Source: Moorena sp. SIOASIH
Lineage (GTDB): Bacteria; Cyanobacteriota; Cyanobacteriia; Cyanobacteriales; Coleofasciculaceae
Direction: 5' to 3'
Length of the DNA: 64,000 bases
Assembly: GCF_010671925.1 (NCBI RefSeq)
Contig: NZ_JAAHIH010000004.1
Location: 979,234-1,043,233 of the forward strand
The position numbers were made by a program, and so were the translations under genes. The notes below the pieces were generated by a model. The model had not been told where the DNA came from. It saw only the letters and a program-made list of their open reading frames with translations, and did not search any database. Shown piece by piece: positions 47,263-56,476 of this stretch. Position 1 is the stretch's first letter. Each line of letters starts with the position of its first letter.

Positions 47263-47734
47263 TCAGCCCAAATAACCCCTGATTCTACCTAACTCAGCTA
47301 GGGGCAACATTTCCCTGGTCATGGGAAGGCAAGACTAATGCTTGTTCTAGTGCCAGAGGGAAAAAGGGAGAGGAGAAACTCTCCCTTACCTCGACCACCA
47401 CTTGGTTTGTGTAGCCCAAGACTAAATGCCCCCTTAGGCCATTAGCCAAAAGGGGGAAAGCCTGACTTGACCCTTTCTTTTGGTAACGTCAGTCCTGATG
47501 ACGGCAACCTTGTATATTGGAGTATCGCTAAGATATACTTGGATATACTTGATCATGAGCCAGTAGACCATGACCTGTCAAAATCTCATAGCCAAACAGA
47601 TAAACACAGACAGTGGTCAGAACTATTTGCGTCTATCTGTTTTTGGGGAAACTCAAAATCTATTTAGACAATCTGGTACTAATTGCGCCAGGTTCCAAGA
47701 CTCTTCCTACCCAAGCAGATGAATAGGCCATGGG
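47263..47734. other. Spacer after transketolase
   Basis: Hairpins GGGAGAG/CTCTCCC (47366-47385) and CCCCCTTAGGC/GCCAAAAGGGGG (about 47430-47456) without a T tract. A GATATACTTGGATATACTTG duplication lies near 47530-47551. No gene is visible. Confidence 0.5.
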
Positions 47735-47962
47735 TTATGCTGGAGGAGATTCACTTTGAGACCTTTGAGACCATCCCTTAACCTGGTTGACCTCGGATGC
47801 TGACTCAGTTGGCACACGAGTAGCCAAGGCGTTTTTAATGGGATTAGCAAAGTACCTTGGAGAACGTTGAACACGCTGGGCTAGTGTTAACAGCACATAG
47901 ATGGTGATTAAGTAGCCAGTAGCTAGCAGGGGGATCATTAACGACATATCAATGTATAACAT
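47735..47962 (-). CDS. Small hypothetical membrane protein
   Basis: A 75-residue frame from ATG 47962 (another ATG at 47947). One membrane helix (LMIPLLATGYLITIYVLLTLA), then a basic, Ser-rich tail (RVQRSPRYFANPIKNALATR). No clear ribosome site. Composition suggests a real small protein, but I do not recognise it. Confidence 0.4.
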   Translation of the reverse strand: MLYIDMSLMIPLLATGYLITIYVLLTLAQRVQRSPRYFANPIKNALATRVPTESASEVNQVKGWSQRSQSESPPA

Positions 47963-48555
47963 AAGAGTGAACAAGAGACAGATAGATGCAACGTTCTATA
48001 GAAATCTGCGGCAAAGCCATCCTAAAACCCTATGGTTCTAGGATATGGTTGCGGATAAAAGGTATGGGATACAGGTGTTTACTGCAGTTGACCGTAACCA
48101 CCATCGCCTAGCTAACTCCTGATCTTAAGGTGAGAATCATCTCAACTCAGGCTCCCGATTAGGCAACTTTTGGTGGTTATGTCTGGTTTACAAGTTTACT
48201 CAGTAGAGATACTGAGAGATATCAGTAGAGATACTGAGAGATAGATGGGATGGAGAGGCTTATCTTGCCTAAGCCAACTTCTGTGCTATGGTGGGATCAC
48301 CGAATTTAACTCTCCCCTTACCACGTTTGGAATTCAGTATGTTAAATCTTTGAAACCCTCAATTCTCAGGATAGCACAAAAATCCTGGGTAGCCATACCG
48401 AGATCGCTACAGACTTAACAAGTCTATACAATTCCTCAGATTTCCTTCCAGTTCTGCCATAAACTCAACAAAATTTTCCTATCGGGGACGGTTAGCTTAG
48501 AATTAAGAAAGAAATATGTAAACTTTCGTAACTAACTTCTGAGTCGGCTGATCAC
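47963..48555. other. Spacer before solanesyl diphosphate synthase
   Basis: Contains an AGTAGAGATACTGAGAGATA duplication at about 48202-48243. No gene is visible. Confidence 0.5.
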
Positions 48556-49527
48556 ATGACCTCAGTGACCTCCCTTTTTGCTTCCGTAGAAGCAGATCTG
48601 TATCTATTGAGTGAAAACTTAAAAAACCTGATTGGTGCCAGTCACCCAATCTTATACGCTGCAGCTGAACACTTATTCGGAGCTGGGGGAAAGCGGTTAC
48701 GACCAGCCATTGTATTGTTGGTCTCACGGGCAACCATAACCAACTCCAAGATTACCCCACGTCATCGCCGTCTAGCAGAAATTACTGAGATGATTCACAC
48801 CGCTTCTCTGGTGCATGATGACGTCATAGACGAGTCAGAGGTACGCCGCACGGTGCCAACTGTTAATAGCTTGTTCAATAACAGAATCGCTGTGCTCGCT
48901 GGTGACTTTCTGTTTGGTCAATCCGCTTGGTATCTAGCTAATCTGGATAACTTAGAGGTAGTTAAGCTGCTCTCTGAAGTTATTAAAGATATGGCAGAGG
49001 GGGAAATCCAACAAGGACTGAGCCGATTTGACACCACAACAACTATAGAAGGCTACTTGGCAAAAACTTATAACAAGACAGCTTCACTGATGGCTAATAG
49101 TGCTAAAGCAGCGGGATGCCTAAGTGGTGTTTCAGATCAGATAGCCGAAAATTTATATCACTACGGACATAATTTGGGGTTGGCGTTTCAGATTGTAGAT
49201 GATATCCTAGACTTTACAGCCTCCACAGATGTGTTAGGTAAACCCGCAGGGTCAGATTTAGTAAGTGGAAACCTCACAGCACCAGTTTTATTTGCCCTCG
49301 AAGAAAAACCCTACCTAGAGGTGCTGATAGAGCGAGAGTTTGCCCAGCCGGAGGATAAAGAACAAGCCTTGGCACTGGTCAGGGATAGTAAAGGAATTAA
49401 GCGATCGCGGGAAATGGCTGCTAAATATGCTCAGGCAGCAGTTAAAAATATATCAGTGTTGAAACCCTCAGAATCCAAACAAGCTCTGATTGACCTCAGC
49501 GACTATGTCTTGAGTCGCTTATACTAG
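48556..49527 (+). CDS. sds: Long-chain polyprenyl (solanesyl) diphosphate synthase
   Basis: A 323-residue trans-prenyltransferase, making the side chain of plastoquinone. GGKRLRPAIVLLVSRA, the first Asp-rich motif LVHDDVIDESEVRRT and the second QIVDDILDFT are present; the chain-length region upstream of the first motif has small residues, which suits a long product. The name is family inference, and the exact chain length cannot be read from sequence. Confidence 0.92.
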   Translation: MTSVTSLFASVEADLYLLSENLKNLIGASHPILYAAAEHLFGAGGKRLRPAIVLLVSRATITNSKITPRHRRLAEITEMIHTASLVHDDVIDESEVRRTVPTVNSLFNNRIAVLAGDFLFGQSAWYLANLDNLEVVKLLSEVIKDMAEGEIQQGLSRFDTTTTIEGYLAKTYNKTASLMANSAKAAGCLSGVSDQIAENLYHYGHNLGLAFQIVDDILDFTASTDVLGKPAGSDLVSGNLTAPVLFALEEKPYLEVLIEREFAQPEDKEQALALVRDSKGIKRSREMAAKYAQAAVKNISVLKPSESKQALIDLSDYVLSRLY

Positions 49528-49694
49528 AACCTTGGGGATTGCAATCTAAGCATGACTTGGCATGGGTAATGGGTAATGGGTAATGGGTAATGGGTAATAG
49601 CTCAGCAGTAATTACAATTACCAATTATCTTTTTCCCGATTACCGAAGCTTTACAGAAGCTTTACCAAAAGATTTGGGTAATCGCGCCCCATTA

Positions 49695-49794
49695 GACGAA
49701 ACCTTAGAGAGGGTCGCCTTTAAGATGGGTCGGTCTCGCGCAAAAAGGTTAAAACTTGATAATTAAGGCGACCCTCTCTTACGGTAACTTTAAA
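49695..49794 (+). repeat. Hairpin element B (TTACGGTAACTTYAAA family)
   Basis: GACGAAACCTT, then stem GAGAGGGTCGCCTT (49707-49720), loop, complementary stem AAGGCGACCCTCTC (49765-49778), then TTACGGTAACTTTAAA. The stem differs from elements A and C, with matching changes on both sides. Confidence 0.75.
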
Positions 49795-50006
49795 TCCTTC
49801 GTTCGACGGCTTTTTTGGCGGTTCTGTACTTTGTGTGCTAGTATTAATATATAAACATACACCCATGAATTGAGGATAGATATTATCTAAAAAATAAATA
49901 GACAACGTAAAAAATATGTAAAAGATACATATTGCGTAATTTGGTCTAACGACTTTAACGTCTATGAAAAATTTAGATATAAAAAAGTATCTATCTCTAA
50001 AAAAAA

Positions 50007-50150
50007 AGTACGGTGGGGCACACCGAAACCTAGATCTTAGATCAAAACGCTTATGAAGAATCGGCCTCTACTCTTTCTGGTTCCGACCTGGCTGAGCAAG
50101 TCGGCTCGTTGAAGTAAGAATCCCCGTTCTTACAGGACGGGGAGTGTCAA
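50007..50150 (+). ncRNA. Stand-alone relic or copy of TnpB omega RNA and element right end
   Basis: It starts GTACGGTGGGGCACACCG and ends in CCCCGTTCT...AGGACGGGGAGTGTCAA; about 144 nt, aligned end to end with 36118-36264 by eye. The coding frame inside is broken and nothing upstream encodes TnpB. The RNA hairpin at the end is changed on both arms but kept. It may be a solo right end, or an RNA that another TnpB could use. Confidence 0.6.
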
Positions 50151-50372
50151 TATAGTGATGCTTTATAGGTAAGCAGTTTTAATGATAAACTTGAAGCAAA
50201 CCTAATTTATGCAATTAGCAATATAGTCCGCGATCGCACTGATGTTCCTGGGATTGAACTACCACTGGCTCTAGCTTTTTGTTAATCCCATCTACCTGTC
50301 TAGGGTTTGCGCTCGCGTAGCGTGCCCTTTGGCCACGCTACGCGAACCCATGATGATGGATTGATAGTCAAC

Positions 50373-51866
50373 TTAAGCTTGAGTTGATAACTCGGCTCCA
50401 TTACTGGATGCAAGATTGGCTTGTTTCACCTCATCTATCGCTTTCCGTCGTGCTTCGATAATTTGACCGATTTCACGGGCGAGACTTGGTGTGCTTTCTA
50501 TCATCTGATTAACCAGATCTGAATAAAGCGCAATAGTTTGCAAATCTTCCACAACCTTAACGGATACTGAGCTTGGTTTACCGCTAAACAGTGCCATTTC
50601 GCCAAAAAAATCACCACTGGACAGAGTCATCACCTCCTGTTGTTCACCATAACTATCTTTGAGGTTGAGTACAGCTTTCCCAGCAATAATAATGTACAGA
50701 GCATGACCAGGATCCCCTTCACGAATCACGGTTTCTCCCACACCGAAATGTTGTAGAACTGCTCCTTTCGAGAAATTCTCCAAGTTCTTTTGCTGTTTAG
50801 CTACAGGAACAAAGACAGGCATTGACTTCAGGCTCTCAGTAAACTTTGTCAAAGTGCTATCTGCCTGATTAGGTTCACTATCGAGTTTACGGAGTCTATA
50901 GATCGGAATGGTAGGTCCAAGATTGTTCCGCTGGGCTGCATACCAGATACGGGTCATCAACTGTTCACGGATTCTGGGCGCATCCTTATAGTCTTCGATA
51001 GAAAACTTGACCTCATAGTTACCCCGATAGTCGTTATATTCCATGGTGCGGATCTCTGGGGAAGGATCACTCAATATCCCTTCTGTGGCCAGTGCCGTTT
51101 CTTTTAGTACTTGCTTAATCAAGTTGGGTGGATCATCACTGTCAAAGTCAATCCTAAAGGTTTCTACATGAAGCCGTTTCGGTTTGCTGTAATTGAGGAC
51201 TATTTCTCCCCCAAGTACCTGATGGGGAATAATAATCATGTCACCGTCCCGGGTTACCAGGTGAACAGCTCGCCAATTCATATCAATGACCTGACCAACT
51301 TTGTCTCCAATCTGCAACCAATCACCGACTTCAAAGGGACGAGCAAACAGTAGGGCAACGCCAGAAAAGACGCTGCCCAGAGAGTCCTGAAGGGCCAAGC
51401 CGATAACAATAGAACCCACACCCAAGGCAGTAGCAAGACCAGCGAGGTCGGCTCCCCACACTCTCGATAGCATAATGGCACTACCAAGGGCTACCAAAAA
51501 AAATCTTGACAAATCTAGGAGTAGTTTTGGGATCCGTCCTCGCCATGTATTTTCCCCAGCGGCTTCAAACAAAACCGAATTGATTAGAGACAGAGAGACG
51601 TCTATAACAAATATCCAGAGCAGGGTCTCGACAAGCTTGACAATATTGTTGTCCAGGTCTAACTCAACTACATTCTGGATAAATAGCAGGAATACTAAGA
51701 CAGGTAAGACACGGTTACGAACTAGGCGGAGCGTAGCTGCTATAGGCTGACCGCGTCTTTGTAGACGATGAGTAATTTCTGTGAGAATAATTACCAGGAG
51801 CGGGAACCCTATCCCTAAGGCTATTGCCCAGATAAACCAATCGTTTTGCCATATTACTTTGCTCAT
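50373..51866 (-). CDS. MscS-type mechanosensitive channel with cyclic nucleotide-binding domain
   Basis: A 497-residue inner-membrane protein. About four hydrophobic helices (7-160), the MscS pore and upper domain (ALGVGSIVIGLALQDSLGSVFSG, FEVGDWLQIGDKVGQVIDMNWRAV), and a C-terminal cNMP-binding domain (about 365-485): VIREGDPGHALYIIIAGKAV, GDFFGEMALFSGKPSSVSV. The phosphate-cassette pattern FGEMAL...SSV is near canonical (often RxA; here the Arg is Ser). ATG 51866 follows AAGGAGA. It lies 240 bp downstream of an adenylate cyclase on the same strand. Confidence 0.9.
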   Translation of the reverse strand: MSKVIWQNDWFIWAIALGIGFPLLVIILTEITHRLQRRGQPIAATLRLVRNRVLPVLVFLLFIQNVVELDLDNNIVKLVETLLWIFVIDVSLSLINSVLFEAAGENTWRGRIPKLLLDLSRFFLVALGSAIMLSRVWGADLAGLATALGVGSIVIGLALQDSLGSVFSGVALLFARPFEVGDWLQIGDKVGQVIDMNWRAVHLVTRDGDMIIIPHQVLGGEIVLNYSKPKRLHVETFRIDFDSDDPPNLIKQVLKETALATEGILSDPSPEIRTMEYNDYRGNYEVKFSIEDYKDAPRIREQLMTRIWYAAQRNNLGPTIPIYRLRKLDSEPNQADSTLTKFTESLKSMPVFVPVAKQQKNLENFSKGAVLQHFGVGETVIREGDPGHALYIIIAGKAVLNLKDSYGEQQEVMTLSSGDFFGEMALFSGKPSSVSVKVVEDLQTIALYSDLVNQMIESTPSLAREIGQIIEARRKAIDEVKQANLASSNGAELSTQA

Positions 51867-52106
51867 CAAAACAATCTCCTTGTCCCCTTATTTTTCTATC
51901 CCTTGAACAAGAGTGTAAACCCTCTGAACAAGTTTTCATCCCCCACGGAATAATGCTCGCGCGGGGGTTCTTAATTTAGGGTATTATGGTAATCTGGAAA
52001 TAATGTAATCAAGTATAGTTTGGTCAATTACCAATTCCCCATTACCAATTCCCCATGACCCTTGGGTCTTTAATAAGAATTGGGCAAAATTGGGCAAAGC
52101 CGATGT

Positions 52107-54254
52107 CTACACTGTTGAACCTACTAATTCCTGTGCAGTTTTTAACAACCAAGCTTTCTGCTGATTTTTACCATTAGGTGTGATGCCATCAGCCTGCTCA
52201 AAGTCGTAAATATCATGGAGACTGTTGTAGACATTTTGAGACACTAATATAGCTCCCCGTGGGCATTCAAACATCAGCTTATTGGCAACATTTACTGTAT
52301 CGCCCCAAACGTCGTAGACAACTTTTTCTCGACCGACAATGCCAGCAACAATATCTCCGGAATGGATACCGATTTCAAGGTCTAGATCAAGTCCTCGTTC
52401 ATGACTGAATCGGTGGGTCAATGCCAGCATTTCCAAACCAAAATCTACCGTCCGTTTTTGATGGTCTAGATGTAAGATTGATAATCCACAGACCGCCATA
52501 TAGTTGTCACCAATGGTTTTAATTTTCTCTATTCCGTATTTGGCCGTGGCTTGATCGAACAGACTTACTAGATCATTAAGCATAGCAATGACTTCATGGG
52601 TATCCATGGACCTAGAAAGCTGGCCGAATCCAGCAATGTCGGAGAACAAAACCGTAACATTGGAAACACTCTCAGCAATGTTTGTCTCTCCCCGTTTGAG
52701 ACGTTTGGCTACGGAGTCGGGAAATACACTTGTGAGTAACTTTTCATTTTCGCGATTTTTCTGCTCGACCAGTTGAGTTTGAGTGCGTAAGCTGCCAACC
52801 ATTTGATTAAATGACTCAGCTAACTCCCCAAATTCGTCTTCCGAGTCTAGATTCACAACCGCATCAACTTGTCCATCCCTCACTTTTCGGGCGCTAGCAA
52901 TTAAAGTTCTAACTGGTTGGACAAACACATGGGCAAGCCCCATAGCAAGTAGGGTGATCAGGAGTATGATCAAGGCAGCTGAAACCAAAACTCTCTTTTG
53001 AAAGGCGTAAACTGGGGCATAAGCTTCGGCAAGATCCATCTCGGAGAGGATAACCCACTCCAATCCATCGATGTTTAAGGGAGCGTAGGAACTCAAAACT
53101 TCAATACCCCGATAATCATTGATAATCTGGGTGCCTTCTTGCCCAGCTAACGCTGCTTTTACAGCTTCTGTCTTGACTGGCTGTTGAAGAATTGATGTAC
53201 CGAACTTCTCGATTCGTTTAAGGATCTGTTCCTTTATACCCTGTTCTCGCAAGGCTTTACTATAACCTGTCGGGTCTTGAATCAGGAAACGGGAAACTGA
53301 TCGCATCAGATAATCTTCTCCGACTAGATAGATCTCTCCTGTATCCCCAAGACCATTACTCTTCCATTTACGGTAACCTGTCATGACATTGTTAATCTGA
53401 TTAACCGGAAGCTGGAATGCCAAAACACCTATAAATTGGGAGCCGTCATAGATGGGAGCAGCAATAAATGCTACTGGGGCTCCAAAAGAAGGACGGTAGG
53501 AATCAAAATCAAAGATCTCCACATAATCCTTTCCCTTGGCTTTTCGGAGGTCGGCTAAGGCGAAAGCCAAGTTACTATCACTGTATGGTCCAGTGGTGAG
53601 ACTGGTGGCAAAGTCAGTTTCTTTAAAAACTGAGTAGACAATCTCACCGGTTTGAGGATCGATCAGCAACATATCCTGGTAGCCAAACTTTTCAACAATG
53701 TTGCGAAAAATCCGGTGGTAGCGGGCGTGAATACTACTGTACTCACTTTTGTCTTCTGGATCATCAAGGAGATGTTTCTCCCCAGCTGGGTTGGGGTTAG
53801 TAGCTATGTAATAGTACTGGAGGTAACGAGCCGCAGAGGTTTGTGGTAAGTAGGATTCTAATACAGGCTTGCCGTCGCTAGTTTCCGCTAGTTTGGTCAG
53901 AAATTCTTGACGGTAGTATTCCTTGAGGGTGTCCTCTAAATCAGTTGGTGTATCAGTTGGTGTCCTAGATTCTTGTAGTTGGTTGTAGGCTGTCTTAAAT
54001 TCCTGCATCGCCTCGACCACCATTAAGTTTTCACTCAGGGTCTGGGTCTGATGGCGAATATCTTCAAAGTATGATTCTATTTGATCTGCTTTGGAAGCTC
54101 GTAGACTGGTTAACTGGTTTGATACTGTTTTGCTCAGATGAGACTTACCACTCCGATAACCGATATAAGCAGTCACGAACAGCGAGCAAGTGCTCAGAGC
54201 CAGCAACATAAATATAAGTTTTGACCTGATACTCAAATTGTTGAGAAATCCCAT
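52107..54254 (-). CDS. Membrane-bound adenylate cyclase with dCache and HAMP domains
   Basis: A 715-residue receptor cyclase. Membrane helix 1 (LIFMLLALSTCSLFVTAYIGY, 13-33), a large periplasmic Cache-like domain (about 40-415), membrane helix 2 (VSAALIILLITLLAMGLAHVF), HAMP (about 450-500), then the class III cyclase domain (about 530-700). VTVLFSDIAGF and GDNYMAV give the metal site; IKTIGD supplies the Lys and VWGDTVNVANKL the Asp that select adenine, so the product should be cAMP. The next gene downstream binds cyclic nucleotides. Confidence 0.92.
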   Translation of the reverse strand: MGFLNNLSIRSKLIFMLLALSTCSLFVTAYIGYRSGKSHLSKTVSNQLTSLRASKADQIESYFEDIRHQTQTLSENLMVVEAMQEFKTAYNQLQESRTPTDTPTDLEDTLKEYYRQEFLTKLAETSDGKPVLESYLPQTSAARYLQYYYIATNPNPAGEKHLLDDPEDKSEYSSIHARYHRIFRNIVEKFGYQDMLLIDPQTGEIVYSVFKETDFATSLTTGPYSDSNLAFALADLRKAKGKDYVEIFDFDSYRPSFGAPVAFIAAPIYDGSQFIGVLAFQLPVNQINNVMTGYRKWKSNGLGDTGEIYLVGEDYLMRSVSRFLIQDPTGYSKALREQGIKEQILKRIEKFGTSILQQPVKTEAVKAALAGQEGTQIINDYRGIEVLSSYAPLNIDGLEWVILSEMDLAEAYAPVYAFQKRVLVSAALIILLITLLAMGLAHVFVQPVRTLIASARKVRDGQVDAVVNLDSEDEFGELAESFNQMVGSLRTQTQLVEQKNRENEKLLTSVFPDSVAKRLKRGETNIAESVSNVTVLFSDIAGFGQLSRSMDTHEVIAMLNDLVSLFDQATAKYGIEKIKTIGDNYMAVCGLSILHLDHQKRTVDFGLEMLALTHRFSHERGLDLDLEIGIHSGDIVAGIVGREKVVYDVWGDTVNVANKLMFECPRGAILVSQNVYNSLHDIYDFEQADGITPNGKNQQKAWLLKTAQELVGSTV

Positions 54255-55370
54255 GAACAGCCTCCCTGATCCCGAATTGTGAATGATGATACCTGTTACC
54301 TGGTGTGATCCTCAATTGCCTCACTCCACACCTGAGAGGCTATGGAATCTGATCTACTTTCTTCCTGCTCAGGAGTAGGTAAAGAGTTCGATAACAAAAC
54401 TCTTAGAATGTACGCAGTTGGAATCTTGGCTAGATATTAAGCTATGAAGGGGCATTGACTATGGGGGGTTACACCCCCCAAAATTATTACAATTGACCAT
54501 AACTTGAACAGGACTTACGCAAAAGGTGCGACCCGTGGCGAATTTAATAATTAGATGCGGAAAGCGCACCTCACTGGCTGCTAAACGCGCTAATGATGTA
54601 GGGTGCGTTAATAAGGCCCCCTACAGGGATGGAATGCTTTAGTTCATTTGTACGGGGGAACTTCAGTAAAAAAAAAAGTTCGTGGCAAGCACCAGCAAAA
54701 TCTAAGTCAACTAAGTATTTTTACTCGGATTATCTTAGAGAATTTGCGATCGCACTCTATAGTTCTTTTGTGCTACAAAATGAAGTGCGGACAGTGGGCT
54801 CGCCCGGACTAAGCAAACCATTAACAACCAATTGGGTAAGCCGACGGCTACCCCGACTCGGCGCTTGGTATTTCAGTGCTTTCAGTCGATTCATTTAGTT
54901 ATCCTGGGCGGAGTCGAGCAAATTGTCAACTTAACTCACGAGCATCACAGGATTCTTCGCTTTCTTGGTGCTCCCTGCCAAAAATATTATCTACTGGTCT
55001 GACAAACCTGCGGAATGTGGGAAATAATATTTCTGATCAGGCAATAACCACAGGGTAAACGCAAGAATCAATAAGGCGGCATTATTCTCAACAATATTGA
55101 TCTAAAAATGCAATAGTGCTGAGCAATCTTGGCTTAATATGGTCATCATCCTTGCCCTATATCACATTTTTGCTCAATTTTTCTTGCGCTTACCCTGTCA
55201 CCAGGATCAGTTTTATCCTAACTTTATCCACTGACTAACACAAAAAAAAAACATTTAACAATTAATTAAGAAAATTAGCAGTTAATTTCTTGCGATTACA
55301 AAATAAATCATCTATTCTTTTATTGAAAGCAACCATTAACACCTTTCTGCATCCCTAAGGATACCTCACT
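54255..55370. other. Long intergenic region between cyclase and nadA
   Basis: Holds a GGGGGG/CCCCCC hairpin (54462-54480), the AGGTGCG palindrome (54524-54571), a GGGGGAACTTCAGT motif (54654-54667) and HIP1 site (54748-54756). Frames at 54629-54898 and 54876-55058 show no recognisable protein. The cyclase and nadA promoters are divergent here; no box is convincing. Confidence 0.55.
54524..54571. repeat. AGGTGCG...CGCACCT palindromic repeat, copy 3
   Basis: AGGTGCGACCCGTGGCGAAT to GCGGAAAGCGCACCT; inverted match to 42080-42126. Confidence 0.7.
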
Positions 55371-56375
55371 ATGTTTGTCACAGAATCAACAACAAAAAAC
55401 AACTACTTTAGCTCTCTTCCAGATGACTTATTCGGAGCTATTGAAGACCTCAAGAAGGAGCTAAATGCAGTTATTTTAGTTCACTACTATCAAGAGCCTG
55501 ATATTCAAGATATTGCTGACTATTTGGGTGACTCTTTAACTTTATCTCGCCAGGCTGCTACTACAGATGCTGATGTGATCGTCTTTGCTGGAGTCCATTT
55601 CATGGCAGAAACTGCCAAAATCCTTAACCCTAACAAGTTAGTATTATTACCTGATTTAAATGCGGGTTGCTCTATGGCTGATGGCTGTCCTCCCGAAGAG
55701 TTTGCTGCTTTCAAAGCTGCCCATCCTGATCATTTAGTAGTGTGTTACGTTAATTGCTCTGCTGCGGTTAAAGCAATGAGCGATATTATTTGTACCAGCT
55801 CTAATGCGGTAGATATTGTTAATCAAATCCCAAAAGAGCAGCCAATTATTTTCGCTCCTGATAAAAACCTTGGTCGCTATGTCAGCGAACAAACAGGAAG
55901 GGATTTAGTACTTTGGGATGGGAGTTGTATGATTCATGAAATTTTTTCGGAAAAGAAGATCGTACAACTCAAAATTGAACATCCTCAAGCAGAATTTATT
56001 GCTCATCCCGAATGTGAAGCTCCAGTGTTACGCCATGCGGATTACATTGGTTCAACGAGAGCTTTGTTTGAGTATAGCCAGGCAAGTGCTGCGGAGAAAT
56101 TTATCGTTGCTACTGAACCCGGTATTCTGTATCAAATGGAAAAGCATATGCCCCACAAGCATTTTATTGCCGCACCAGCAACGACCTGTGCATGTAATGA
56201 ATGCCCTCACATGCGGTTGAATACTTTGGAAAAATTATATTTGGCAATGAAAAATCGGGCACCAGAAATTACTTTACCAGAAGACATTCGGGTTGCTGCA
56301 CTCAAGCCCATGCAACGGATGTTAGAGATGTCAGCGCAGATTTCCGCTGCTAAACAGATGTTGTCCAGTGTCTAA
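55371..56375 (+). CDS. nadA: Quinolinate synthase A
   Basis: A 334-residue NadA, which condenses iminoaspartate with dihydroxyacetone phosphate to quinolinate (NAD de novo pathway). The family has a 4Fe-4S cluster held by three Cys; candidates are in NAGCSMADGCPPEEF, VCYVNCSAAVKA and TTCACNECPHM. LVHYYQEPDIQDIADYLGDS and GVHFMAETAKIL are standard. It starts a three-gene run: nadA, a methyltransferase-like gene, nadB. Confidence 0.96.
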   Translation: MFVTESTTKNNYFSSLPDDLFGAIEDLKKELNAVILVHYYQEPDIQDIADYLGDSLTLSRQAATTDADVIVFAGVHFMAETAKILNPNKLVLLPDLNAGCSMADGCPPEEFAAFKAAHPDHLVVCYVNCSAAVKAMSDIICTSSNAVDIVNQIPKEQPIIFAPDKNLGRYVSEQTGRDLVLWDGSCMIHEIFSEKKIVQLKIEHPQAEFIAHPECEAPVLRHADYIGSTRALFEYSQASAAEKFIVATEPGILYQMEKHMPHKHFIAAPATTCACNECPHMRLNTLEKLYLAMKNRAPEITLPEDIRVAALKPMQRMLEMSAQISAAKQMLSSV

Positions 56376-56381
56376 ATCTTA

Positions 56382-56428
56382 GAGGATGTTTGAAAAAGTC
56401 TGTTAAGGATTGATTTTCAAACATCCTC
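56382..56428. promoter_or_regulatory. Perfect 15-bp hairpin between nadA and the methyltransferase gene
   Basis: GAGGATGTTTGAAAA (56382-56396) and TTTTCAAACATCCTC (56414-56428) are exact inverted repeats around 17 bases. It could moderate read-through or stabilise RNA ends within the operon; a mobile end is also possible. Confidence 0.6.
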
Positions 56429-56476
56429 CGATCTAAGCATGACTCAAATTAGATATGTTCTTACCTTAAAGTAATC

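Larger units (their letters stand above)
49528..50372. other. Intergenic region with a hairpin element and a TnpB 3'-end relic
   Basis: GGGTAATGGGTAATG units (about 49563-49600), hairpin element B (49695-49794), AT-rich DNA, TnpB-like omega RNA relic (50007-50150), HIP1 site (50230-50238) and an inverted GCGTAGCGTGCC...GGCCACGCTACGC palindrome (50313-50345). No gene. Confidence 0.7.

Noticed and set aside
54629..55058. Two overlapping plus-strand frames before nadA
   Set aside because: Composition is not protein-like, and they contain HIP1 and IS-end-like bases; no support.
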